From an uncultured Eubacterium sp. (lineage in GTDB: Bacteria > Bacillota > Clostridia > Peptostreptococcales > Anaerovoracaceae), in NCBI GenBank assembly GCA_900542385.1, contig UQNP01000098.1, forward strand, positions 1 through 7,007: 7,007 nt of DNA, written 5' to 3'. Under the pieces are notes generated by a model that worked only from the letters and a program-made list of their open reading frames with translations, had not been told where the DNA came from and ran no database searches. The position numbers and the translations under genes were made by a program. This document shows positions 1 through 6,633 of the stretch, piece by piece. The first letter of the stretch is position 1, and each line of letters opens with the position of its first letter.

Positions 1-2175
1 AATTCTGCAAGATTTATAAGTGCAGACGCTCCGGAATTTGGATTCAGCGATATTTCGGTGCATTACAGCAATGGAATAGTTTTGGATGACGGCGGCGTAT
101 TCGGTATGACGGTAGGGGGATTCATAGTAAAACTTATCGGCATACCCGGTCTATATATATTTTCCATAGTGTTTATAGCGGTGTGTCTTTTGCTCCTTAT
201 GAATACTCCTGTATCGAGGTTTATGGAAAATGCAAAGCTTCGCAAGAAGCAGCATGACGAAAAGAAGGAAGCGCGTATAAAGGAAAAGGAGCTTCATCAA
301 AAAGAGGATTACATGAGGATGAAGCTGGAAATGCTCCAGGAAGAAAAAAATATGGAGCAGTCGCGTCAGGGTGATGTTTTTGATTCAGTAGATTCATTAT
401 CAGAGGGGAATATTTCAGAAGGACAGAAGAAAATACTCAGCTATATGAAGGAAGAAAAGAGAAGTCCTGAAAAAACGGATTTCATCAATATGTTCAGATC
501 CGAAAAAAATAAAATGGATTCTGAGGATGAAAAATCCGGCAAGAAAAATATTTCCTCTGAATCTGAGCGGGAAAAATTCAGAAAAACGCCTATAATAATA
601 GGAGGATTTTCGCCGAAAGCTGCCGAGGAAAAGATATCCAAGGCGGAAGCTGCAAAAATGACGCTGAAGGAAGAAGATTTCAATGTAAGTGAGACTTCCT
701 CGGATGATTACGAATTCCCTTCTGTGGAACTTTTGAAAAAAGGCGATATAACGAATGCCAACATGAGCAGTGAGAACGAACTCAGAAGGAAGGCGGAAAA
801 GCTTGAAGATACACTTCACAGCTTCAATATAGATGCGGAAGTCACAAATGTAACACAGGGACCGACAGTCACAAGATATGAAGTACACCCCAATGTGGGC
901 GTAAAGGTGAGCGGTATAACAAATCTTGCAAACGATATAGCTCTCAATATGGAAGCGAAGAGCATAAGGATAGAAGCGCCTATACCGGGGAAACCGGCAG
1001 TAGGGATCGAAATAGAAAACGAAAAAAACACTATGGTCACGATAAGAGAGATCATAGAATCTCAGGCATTCAAAAAATCGGAGTCCAAGATCAGTTTTGC
1101 CGTGGGCAAGGATATAGAAGGAAACGCTATAGTTGCTGATCTTAAATCGATGCCTCATCTGCTTATAGCAGGCTCTACAGGATCGGGGAAAAGCGTATGT
1201 ATAAACAGTATAATAACGAGCTTTTTGTATAAGGCAACACCTGAAGAGGTGAAGCTGGTACTCATAGATCCTAAAGTGGTTGAGCTTGCAAATTACAACG
1301 GTATACCGCATCTTCTCATACCGGTAGTGACAGAGCCGTCCAAGGCAGCAGCTGCACTGAACTGGGCAGTAGCGGAGATGGATGAGAGGTACAGAAGATT
1401 TGCAGAAGAAGGCGTGAGAGAAATATCCGGATACAACAGCAAAGTAATGGAACGAAATGAAGAAGAAAATGTGATGCCTCAGATCGTAATAATAATAGAT
1501 GAGCTTGCAGACCTTATGATGGTATCCAAATCTCAGGTAGAAGAATCTATTTGCAGGCTGGCGCAGAAAGCAAGAGCGGCGGGCATGCATCTGATAGTTG
1601 CTACACAAAGACCGTCCACAGATGTAGTCACAGGTCTTATAAAAGCGAATATACCGTCCAGGATAGCGTTTGCCGTATCATCGCATCATGATTCGATGAC
1701 CATACTGGATATGTCCGGAGCTGAGAAGCTTGTGGGAAAGGGCGATATGCTTTTCAATCCGCTTGGAAGCGGAAAGCCTTTAAGAGTGCAGGGAACGTTC
1801 ATATCAGATAGAGAAGTAAATGATGTGATAGATTTTGTGAAGGCGCAGGCAGATGATTCTTCGGATTATTCGGATAATGTGATGAGCTCGATAGAAAAAG
1901 TCAATTCCTCGTTGTCTTCGGAACATGATAAAGATATGGAGGATGAGCTTTTACCTGATGCAATAGAGCTTGTCGTGGACGCTCAGCAGGCGTCGGTATC
2001 CATGCTTCAGAGAAGATTCAGAATAGGATACAACAGAGCGGCAAGAATAATAGATGCAATGGAAGAGCGGCAGATAGTCGGACCTGCAGACGGAAGCAGA
2101 CCAAGACAGGTACTCATATCGGAAGAGGATCTGGAAAACATGAAAGATGCAGAAGAAGACGGAGATATGAAATGA
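1..2175 (+). CDS. ftsK: FtsK/SpoIIIE-family DNA translocase, 5' end outside window
   Basis: ATP-driven double-stranded DNA pump that clears or segregates chromosomes at the division septum. The frame is open from base 1 (724 codons seen), so the N-terminus and most membrane segments lie to the left; GTG at 58 is an internal codon. In window codon numbering: one last membrane helix at about 46-67; a charged Lys/Glu/Ser-rich linker at about 70-250, probably disordered; the alpha domain at about 260-350; and the RecA-like motor with Walker A GSTGSGKS at 391-398 and Walker B IVIIIDELADL from 495 (D500, E501). A C-terminal gamma winged helix at about 653-706 carries QRRFRIGYNRAARIID, the DNA-orienting domain. 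Family members in spore formers are called SpoIIIE; sequence alone does not separate a vegetative FtsK from a sporulation SpoIIIE. Odd point: the usual DSRTILD motif reads DSMTILD (Met at codon 566). The stop overlaps rimO by 4 bases. Confidence 0.96.
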   Translation, partial: NSARFISADAPEFGFSDISVHYSNGIVLDDGGVFGMTVGGFIVKLIGIPGLYIFSIVFIAVCLLLLMNTPVSRFMENAKLRKKQHDEKKEARIKEKELHQKEDYMRMKLEMLQEEKNMEQSRQGDVFDSVDSLSEGNISEGQKKILSYMKEEKRSPEKTDFINMFRSEKNKMDSEDEKSGKKNISSESEREKFRKTPIIIGGFSPKAAEEKISKAEAAKMTLKEEDFNVSETSSDDYEFPSVELLKKGDITNANMSSENELRRKAEKLEDTLHSFNIDAEVTNVTQGPTVTRYEVHPNVGVKVSGITNLANDIALNMEAKSIRIEAPIPGKPAVGIEIENEKNTMVTIREIIESQAFKKSESKISFAVGKDIEGNAIVADLKSMPHLLIAGSTGSGKSVCINSIITSFLYKATPEEVKLVLIDPKVVELANYNGIPHLLIPVVTEPSKAAAALNWAVAEMDERYRRFAEEGVREISGYNSKVMERNEEENVMPQIVIIIDELADLMMVSKSQVEESICRLAQKARAAGMHLIVATQRPSTDVVTGLIKANIPSRIAFAVSSHHDSMTILDMSGAEKLVGKGDMLFNPLGSGKPLRVQGTFISDREVNDVIDFVKAQADDSSDYSDNVMSSIEKVNSSLSSEHDKDMEDELLPDAIELVVDAQQASVSMLQRRFRIGYNRAARIIDAMEERQIVGPADGSRPRQVLISEEDLENMKDAEEDGDMK

Positions 2176-3497
2176 AAATATATATAGACACATTAGGCTG
2201 TCCGAAAAATTCAAATGACTCTGAGGGGATCGCAGGTATCTGCGAAAATGCAGGGATCGAAACAACACCTTATGTGCAGGATGCAGATGTGATGCTCGTA
2301 AATACGTGCGGGTTTATAAATGATGCTAAAAGAGAATCGATCGACAGGATATTTGAGATGGCATCGTGCAAGAATGCTTTCGGTGATGAAAAAATACTTA
2401 TAGTGTCGGGGTGCCTTTCTGAAAGATACAGAGACGAGCTCTACAGAGAAATGCCGGAAGTGGATATATTCCTGGGAGTGAACGATTATGAGAAGCTTCC
2501 TGATATGATAAAGAATTTTAAGTTCGGAGAAAGAATGAAAGTCTTTTCCTGCCAGCCTGAAAAATTTACGGAATTTTCGGCGCGCAAGACAAAGGATGCT
2601 CCGTATACTGCCACCTTAAGGATAGCTGAGGGCTGTGATAACCGCTGTGCATATTGCGTGATACCGCAGATAAGAGGAAATTACAGAAGCAGACCGATGG
2701 ATAATATCGTAAAGGAGGCGGAATCTCTTGCCGAAAAAGGATGCAGAGAACTTATACTGATCGCTCAGGATGTGACAGGGTACGGCCTGGATCTGTACGG
2801 GGAACTCGTGCTTCCGCAGCTCCTGCGAAGACTTTGCGGTGTAGAGGGAATAAAATGGATAAGGCTGATGTACTGCTACGAGGATAAAATAAGCGATGAA
2901 CTTATAGAGGTAATGGCATCCAATGAAAAGATATGCAGTTATATAGATATTCCGATACAGCATATTTCGGGGAGAGTCCTCAAAGCTATGAGAAGGCGTT
3001 CCACTCCGGGCAGCATAAGAAAAACGATCGCAAGACTGCGTGAAAGCATAAAAGATATACATATCAGAACTACGCTGATAACGGGTTTTCCGGGCGAGAG
3101 TGAAGAGGATTTTGAAGAGCTTTTAGAGTTTGTGGAAGAAGAAAGATTTGAGCGTCTGGGAGTATTTGCTTATTCCCAGGAGGAAGGAACTCCTGCGGGA
3201 GAAATGCCTGATCAGCTGGATGAAGACGTCAAAACTGCAAGAGCTGATGCAATAATGCTCAGACAGATGGAGATATCCCGCGAAGTGAATGAAGAAAAGA
3301 AAGGCAAAATTTTTGATGTGCTTGTCGAGGGAGAAGATGATTCCGGAGCGTATACGGGAAGGACGCAGTACGACGCTCCTGATATAGACAATACTGTAAT
3401 ATTTACAGCGGAAAGAGACCTGAGACCGGGAGATATGGTGAGAGTGAAAATAACAGACGCTTTTGATTACGATTTAGTCGGGGAAATGGAGGAATGA
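2172..3497 (+). CDS. rimO: Ribosomal protein S12 (aspartate) methylthiotransferase RimO
   Basis: Radical-SAM enzyme that adds a methylthio group to the conserved aspartate of ribosomal protein S12 in the cytoplasm. The 441-residue length is normal. The N-terminal UPF0004 domain has its three cluster cysteines at C10 (TLGCPKN), C46 (NTCGF) and C81 (SGCLSERY). The radical-SAM domain has CxxxCxxC at C155, C159 and C162 in AEGCDNRCAYCVIP. A TRAM domain at about 375-437 contains GRTQYDAPDIDN and ends FDYDLVGE; these patterns favour RimO over its tRNA-modifying relative MiaB. The ATG at 2172 sits inside an ATGA overlap with the ftsK stop, and GGAG at 2161-2164 lies 7 bases upstream, so translation is probably coupled to ftsK. 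All six iron-sulphur cysteines are present, so the enzyme should be active. Confidence 0.97.
   Translation: MKIYIDTLGCPKNSNDSEGIAGICENAGIETTPYVQDADVMLVNTCGFINDAKRESIDRIFEMASCKNAFGDEKILIVSGCLSERYRDELYREMPEVDIFLGVNDYEKLPDMIKNFKFGERMKVFSCQPEKFTEFSARKTKDAPYTATLRIAEGCDNRCAYCVIPQIRGNYRSRPMDNIVKEAESLAEKGCRELILIAQDVTGYGLDLYGELVLPQLLRRLCGVEGIKWIRLMYCYEDKISDELIEVMASNEKICSYIDIPIQHISGRVLKAMRRRSTPGSIRKTIARLRESIKDIHIRTTLITGFPGESEEDFEELLEFVEEERFERLGVFAYSQEEGTPAGEMPDQLDEDVKTARADAIMLRQMEISREVNEEKKGKIFDVLVEGEDDSGAYTGRTQYDAPDIDNTVIFTAERDLRPGDMVRVKITDAFDYDLVGEMEE
3488..3493 (+). promoter_or_regulatory. Ribosome binding site of pgsA inside the end of rimO
   Basis: GGAGGA lies 5 bases before the pgsA ATG and is embedded in the last codons of rimO. 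Together with the single base between the rimO stop and the pgsA start, it fixes the pgsA start and suggests that ribosomes ending on rimO can re-initiate on pgsA. Confidence 0.8.
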
Positions 3498-3498
3498 T

Positions 3499-4032
3499 AT
3501 GAATTTACCTAATAAGCTGACGATGGGAAGGATATTTGCCATCCCTGTTTTTATTGTAGTATATCTTATGGACTACAGATATGCGTCTGCCGTTATATTC
3601 ATATTGGCGGCTCTTACGGATATGCTGGACGGGAAAATAGCCAGAAAGCATAATCTGGTCACGAATTTCGGTAAGCTTATGGATCCTCTTGCAGATAAAC
3701 TTCTTGTTATGTCTGCATTGATATGTCTTGCGCAGACAGGTGATGTGGAAGGATGGATGGTAATAGTTATACTCGGCAGAGAATTCATAATAACCGGTAT
3801 GAGGCAGGTGGCAGCAGCTCAGGGAATAGTGATAGCGGCCGGAACTACCGGTAAAATAAAGACTATAACGCAGATGATAGCGATACCGCTGCTCATTATG
3901 GAAAACTGGCCTTTCAGCCTGCTGGGATTCAATCTTCCTATGGACACGATCTTCCTGTGGATAGCGCTTGCAATGACGGTGATCTCCGGTACAGAGTATA
4001 TCGTTAAAAACAAAAAATTGTTTTCTATGTAG
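3499..4032 (+). CDS. pgsA: CDP-diacylglycerol-glycerol-3-phosphate 3-phosphatidyltransferase PgsA
   Basis: Integral membrane enzyme that makes phosphatidylglycerol phosphate from CDP-diacylglycerol and glycerol 3-phosphate, the committed step to phosphatidylglycerol and cardiolipin. The protein has 177 residues, normal for the family. It begins MNLPNKLTMGRI, the usual N-terminus. The complete CDP-alcohol phosphatidyltransferase signature D-x2-DG-x2-AR-x8-G-x3-D-x3-D is visible, with D41, D44, G45, A48, R49, G58, D62 and D66. Hydrophobic stretches at about 12-24, 28-40, 82-94, 125-140 and 148-165 fit a multi-pass protein. It starts one base after the rimO stop and ends 20 bases before cinA, so it is an internal operon gene. 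The rimO/pgsA/cinA/recA neighbourhood is common in Firmicutes and supports PgsA over other CDP-alcohol transferases. Confidence 0.95.
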   Translation: MNLPNKLTMGRIFAIPVFIVVYLMDYRYASAVIFILAALTDMLDGKIARKHNLVTNFGKLMDPLADKLLVMSALICLAQTGDVEGWMVIVILGREFIITGMRQVAAAQGIVIAAGTTGKIKTITQMIAIPLLIMENWPFSLLGFNLPMDTIFLWIALAMTVISGTEYIVKNKKLFSM

Positions 4033-4036
4033 GGAT

Positions 4037-4050
4037 GGGAGATGATGAGG
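4037..4050 (+). promoter_or_regulatory. Purine-rich ribosome binding region that decides the cinA start
   Basis: Between the pgsA stop (4030-4032) and the ATG at 4053 there are two candidate Shine-Dalgarno cores: GGGAG at 4037-4041 (11 bases from the ATG) and GAGG at 4047-4050 (2 bases from it). Neither spacing is ideal. The in-frame ATG at 4035 has only AGGG directly abutting it and no workable site, so 4053 is preferred. Confidence 0.55.
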
Positions 4051-4052
4051 AA

Positions 4053-5282
4053 ATGAAAACAGCTATTTTAAGTGTGGGAACAGAACTTCTGTTCGGACAG
4101 ATAGTAAATACCAATACAGTTTTTCTTTCTCAGCAGATGAATATGCTTGGATTTGATGTCATGTATCACTATACGGTGGGAGATAATCCTGACAGAGTGG
4201 AAGAAACCATGAAAAAAGCCCTTGAAGAATGCGATATGGTGATAACGACCGGAGGACTTGGACCGACTCAGGACGATCTGACCAAGGAGATAGCGTGCAG
4301 AGTGATGAATGATGAGCTTGTCATGATGGATGATGTTCTGGACGAAATAGTAAAATATTTCGGGACTCTTGGCAGAAAGATGACTGAAAACAACAGAAAG
4401 CAGGCGATAATGCCTTCCAGGGCAGAAGTTTTTCACAACGATGCGGGTACAGCTCCGGGATTTGCATTGGAAAACGAAGGTAAATATATAATATGTATGC
4501 CAGGACCGCCAAGAGAGATGGAGAGAATGTTTGAAAAAAGCGTGGTCCCTTTCATTGAAAGGATGTCGGAGGGTGCGCTTTACTACAGGATCATCAGATT
4601 TTTCGGTATAGGAGAATCCTCTTTGGAAACAGAGCTGATGGATATGATAGACGGGCAGACAGACCCTACGCTTGCGACATATGCAAAGGAAGGGGAATGT
4701 TCTCTCAGAATAGCATCAAAGCGTAAAACACGTGAAGAAGCAGAAGCTGCTGTAAATGATATGCTTGAAAAAGTAAAAGAACGCCTGGGAAAATATATTT
4801 TCAGCTGTGACGATGAGGAGCTGGCTGAAGTTGTCTGCAAGAAGCTGATAGACAAAGGACTGACTCTTTCCTGTGCGGAATCATGTACGGGAGGTATGTT
4901 CGCTTCTTCGATAGTGGATATTGCAGGGGCCTCCGAATGTTTTGACAGAGGGCTTGTGACTTACAGCAATGAAGCAAAGGTGCAGGAGCTTGGAGTAAAA
5001 GAAGAAACTCTTGAAAAATACGGAGCTGTCAGCGAGGAGACTGCGCTTGAGATGGCAGAAGGTCTGAAATCAGTAAGCGGCAGTGATGTATGTGTTTCCG
5101 TGACCGGTATAGCAGGACCAGGAGGCGGAACGAAAGAAAAACCTGTAGGTTTAGTATATATAGGACTTATCTGCGGAGATAAGAAATCATGCCGAAAGGT
5201 ACAGATGAGGAATGTAAACAGGCAGTGGAACAGGCATTATGCGCTTCTTTCCATGCTGGATATGATAAACAAGAATATATAG
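4053..5282 (+). CDS. cinA: CinA family protein: nucleotide pyrophosphatase-like domain plus nicotinamide-nucleotide amidase domain
   Basis: Two-domain cytoplasmic protein of 409 residues with this start. The N-terminal MoCF/MoaB-like domain (about 1-165) shows SVGTELLFGQIVNTN (7-21), GGLGPTQDD (67-75) and PGPPREM (150-156). A linker region follows at about 170-250. The C-terminal CinA-C/PncC domain (about 250-405) shows AESCTGG (275-281) and VTGIAGPGGG (350-359). In characterised members the C-terminal domain deamidates NMN to nicotinate mononucleotide for NAD recycling, and the N-terminal domain hydrolyses ADP-ribose-type nucleotides. The family was first named as competence-inducible in Streptococcus pneumoniae, where cinA is co-transcribed with recA. 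A start at 4035 would add six residues (MGDDEE); relatives normally begin at MK-x-x-x-x-SVGTELL, so 4053 is chosen. All motifs appear intact. Confidence 0.94.
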   Translation: MKTAILSVGTELLFGQIVNTNTVFLSQQMNMLGFDVMYHYTVGDNPDRVEETMKKALEECDMVITTGGLGPTQDDLTKEIACRVMNDELVMMDDVLDEIVKYFGTLGRKMTENNRKQAIMPSRAEVFHNDAGTAPGFALENEGKYIICMPGPPREMERMFEKSVVPFIERMSEGALYYRIIRFFGIGESSLETELMDMIDGQTDPTLATYAKEGECSLRIASKRKTREEAEAAVNDMLEKVKERLGKYIFSCDDEELAEVVCKKLIDKGLTLSCAESCTGGMFASSIVDIAGASECFDRGLVTYSNEAKVQELGVKEETLEKYGAVSEETALEMAEGLKSVSGSDVCVSVTGIAGPGGGTKEKPVGLVYIGLICGDKKSCRKVQMRNVNRQWNRHYALLSMLDMINKNI

Positions 5283-5310
5283 ATCTGTAGATCCGGAAAT
5301 ATGGAAAATA

Positions 5311-5339
5311 TTGACAATAAACTTTCGTGATGTTAAAAT
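5311..5339 (+). promoter_or_regulatory. Candidate recA promoter P1 (sigma-A type, extended -10)
   Basis: TTGACA at 5311-5316, a 17-base spacer and TAAAAT at 5334-5339. A TGT directly before the -10 box (5331-5333) makes an extended -10, and AT-rich sequence precedes the -35. The -35 is a perfect match and the -10 matches 5 of 6. Expected transcription start is near 5346, giving a leader of about 70 bases that carries the hairpin at 5349-5367 and the LexA box. Confidence 0.75.
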
Positions 5340-5348
5340 GATGATAAT

Positions 5349-5367
5349 TCTCTTGACCGGGAAGAGA
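5349..5367 (+). other. Small hairpin in the recA leader overlapping the P2 -35 box
   Basis: TCTCTT (5349-5354) and AAGAGA (5362-5367) form a perfect 6-bp stem around the 7-base loop GACCGGG. No T-run follows, so it is not an intrinsic terminator. It would lie within the first bases of a P1 transcript. Function unknown; it could be a chance dyad. Confidence 0.35.
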
Positions 5368-5381
5368 TTATGAGGTATCAT
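5353..5381 (+). promoter_or_regulatory. Candidate recA promoter P2 (sigma-A type), LexA-controllable
   Basis: TTGACC at 5353-5358, a 17-base spacer and TATCAT at 5376-5381. Each hexamer differs from consensus by one base. The expected start, about 7 bases after the -10, is near 5388-5390, at the left edge of the LexA box, so bound LexA would cover the start site. This placement makes P2 the more likely SOS-regulated promoter of the two. Confidence 0.55.
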
Positions 5382-5388
5382 TATTAAA

Positions 5389-5402
5389 AGAACAAATGTT
5401 CA
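5389..5402 (+). promoter_or_regulatory. LexA (SOS) operator upstream of recA
   Basis: AGAACAAATGTTCA contains the exact core GAAC-N4-GTTC (5390-5401), a perfect 4+4 dyad. Against the Gram-positive LexA consensus CGAACRNRYGTTYC, 12 of 14 positions match; only the outermost base at each end differs. It lies at the predicted P2 start, 43 bases after the P1 start and 6 bases before the Shine-Dalgarno sequence. A repressed, DNA-damage-inducible recA is inferred. Confidence 0.85.
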
Positions 5403-5407
5403 CGAAC

Positions 5408-5412
5408 GGAGG
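5408..5412 (+). promoter_or_regulatory. recA ribosome binding site
   Basis: A perfect GGAGG lies 6 bases before the recA ATG at 5419. It fixes the start and shows that the roughly 12 extra N-terminal residues relative to E. coli RecA are translated. Confidence 0.9.
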
Positions 5413-5418
5413 TAACAA

Positions 5419-6540
5419 ATGGCTGGAAAGCAGAAATCGATAAATCTCAGTAAAGACAGCAGCGACAGAGAAAAAGCGTTGAATTCCGCGCTGTCGCAGA
5501 TAGAAAAGCAGTTTGGCAAGGGTGCTGTGATGAAATTGGGCGATGACAGCGCCATGATGAATATAGAAGCTATATCCACAGGCTCAATAAGTCTCGACAT
5601 GGCAACAGGTATAGGCGGAGTTCCGAGAGGAAGGATAATAGAGGTGTTCGGACCTGAATCATCAGGTAAGACGACCCTTACGCTCCATATGATAGCAGAG
5701 GCTCAGAAGGGCGGCGGAAAAGCTGCTTTTATAGATGCGGAGCATGCTCTTGATCCGGAATATGCGAAAAATCTGGGTGTAGATGTGGACGAGCTTTTGG
5801 TATCGCAGCCTGATTACGGTGAACAGGCTCTCGAGATAGCTGAGATGCTCGTCAGAAGCGGCGCCATAGATCTGGTTGTAGTCGATTCAGTTGCAGCTTT
5901 GGTTCCGAAACACGAGATAGATGGAGCTATGGGAGACTCCACAGTAGGGCTTCAGGCAAGACTTATGTCGCAGGCTCTCAGAAAGCTGGCAGGTATCATA
6001 AACAAGACTAACACTACGATAGTTTTCATAAATCAGCTCAGAGAAAAGATCGGAGTAATGTTCGGCAATCCTGAAACCACTACAGGAGGAAGAGCGCTCA
6101 AGTTTTTCTCGTCCATGAGGATAGATGTAAGGCGAGTTGAAAGTATAAAATCAGGTGATAACGTTTTAGGCAACAGGACTAAAGCGAAGATAGTAAAAAA
6201 TAAAGTGGCTCCTCCTTTTAAACAGGCTGAATTCGATATCATGTACGGTCAGGGGATCTCAAAGTCCGGGGATATACTCGACTGTGCAGTAGACGCCAAA
6301 ATAATAGAAAAAGCCGGATCATGGTACAGCTTTGACGGCAGCAGGATAGGACAGGGAAGAGAAAACGTGAAGAAATATCTTGAAGAAAATCCCGATGTCA
6401 TGGACAGAGTTGAAGGTATGCTCTTAGACAGCATAAACAGCAAAAAGGACGATGCTGATAAATCGGGAGAAGAGATGGATATACCCGGAGTTGACGATGC
6501 AGGGATAATGGTGGATGAAGACGGCGTCATTATCGAATAG
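5419..6540 (+). CDS. recA: Recombinase RecA
   Basis: ATP-dependent strand-exchange protein. Its filament on single-stranded DNA drives homologous recombination and LexA self-cleavage, so it both repairs DNA and switches on the SOS response. It has 373 residues, longer than the usual 345-355, with about 12 extra residues at the N-terminus and a longer acidic tail. Walker A is GPESSGKT (78-85, K84). The catalytic glutamate lies in [10 protein letters not shown] (E108 by alignment with E. coli E96), and Walker B is [10 protein letters not shown] (D156). The L1 region EIDGAMGDS and L2 region [21 protein letters not shown] are intact. The C-terminal tail is rich in Asp and Glu and ends in DEDGVIIE. 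An unusual residue is Y133 in [10 protein letters not shown], where E. coli and B. subtilis have Thr. Expression is probably SOS-controlled through the operator just upstream, with read-through from cinA. Confidence 0.98.
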   Translation: MAGKQKSINLSKDSSDREKALNSALSQIEKQFGKGAVMKLGDDSAMMNIEAISTGSISLDMATGIGGVPRGRIIEVFGPESSGKTTLTLHMIAEAQKGGGKAAFIDAEHALDPEYAKNLGVDVDELLVSQPDYGEQALEIAEMLVRSGAIDLVVVDSVAALVPKHEIDGAMGDSTVGLQARLMSQALRKLAGIINKTNTTIVFINQLREKIGVMFGNPETTTGGRALKFFSSMRIDVRRVESIKSGDNVLGNRTKAKIVKNKVAPPFKQAEFDIMYGQGISKSGDILDCAVDAKIIEKAGSWYSFDGSRIGQGRENVKKYLEENPDVMDRVEGMLLDSINSKKDDADKSGEEMDIPGVDDAGIMVDEDGVIIE

Positions 6541-6574
6541 AACAGGATTTTCCGGGAAATACATAGGATAATAA

Positions 6575-6633
6575 AAAGGAACTGTTATTGGATTTAAGAA
6601 TTTAACAGTTCCTTTCATTTATGTCTTTTTTTT
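6575..6633. terminator. Shared bidirectional intrinsic terminator between recA and the convergent XRE gene
   Basis: AAAGGAACTGTT (6575-6586) and AACAGTTCCTTT (6604-6615) form a perfect 12-bp stem, extendable to 13 by A6587-T6603, around a loop of 15-17 bases. On the plus strand a T-rich stretch follows (6613-6633), ending in eight Ts at 6626-6633. On the minus strand, Ts complementary to 6573-6577 follow the stem. The recA stop lies 34 bases upstream. The minus-strand stop codon (6615-6617) touches the stem, so one hairpin serves both convergent genes. Confidence 0.8.

Noticed and set aside
58..60. GTG as the ftsK start
   Set aside because: The frame is open upstream to base 1, no Shine-Dalgarno precedes it, and the protein would lack its usual multi-helix membrane domain. 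It is an internal Val codon.
415..1608. A 397-codon open antisense frame inside ftsK
   Set aside because: It is in exact register with the sense codons and stays open only because ftsK rarely uses TTA, CTA or TCA there. The translation is an implausible mix of Phe, Tyr, Arg, Cys and His with no recognisable domain.
2172..3497. MiaB (tRNA methylthiotransferase) as the identity of the radical-SAM gene
   Set aside because: The GRTQYDAPDIDN segment and the FDYDLVGE ending of the TRAM domain are typical of RimO.
4035..4052. ATG at 4035 as the cinA start
   Set aside because: It sits 2 bases after the pgsA stop with AGGG directly abutting it, leaving no workable ribosome binding site, and it would add six residues ahead of the family's normal N-terminus.
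5283..5418. Riboswitch or small protein gene in the cinA-recA gap
   Set aside because: Only one 6-bp hairpin is present, there is no terminator or anti-terminator pair, and no convincing start-plus-RBS open frame; promoter and operator elements account for most of the gap.
6548..6560. TTTCC-g-GGAAA dyad just after recA
   Set aside because: The arms are five bases with a one-base centre and no T-run; too small to be a terminator next to the clear hairpin at 6575-6615.
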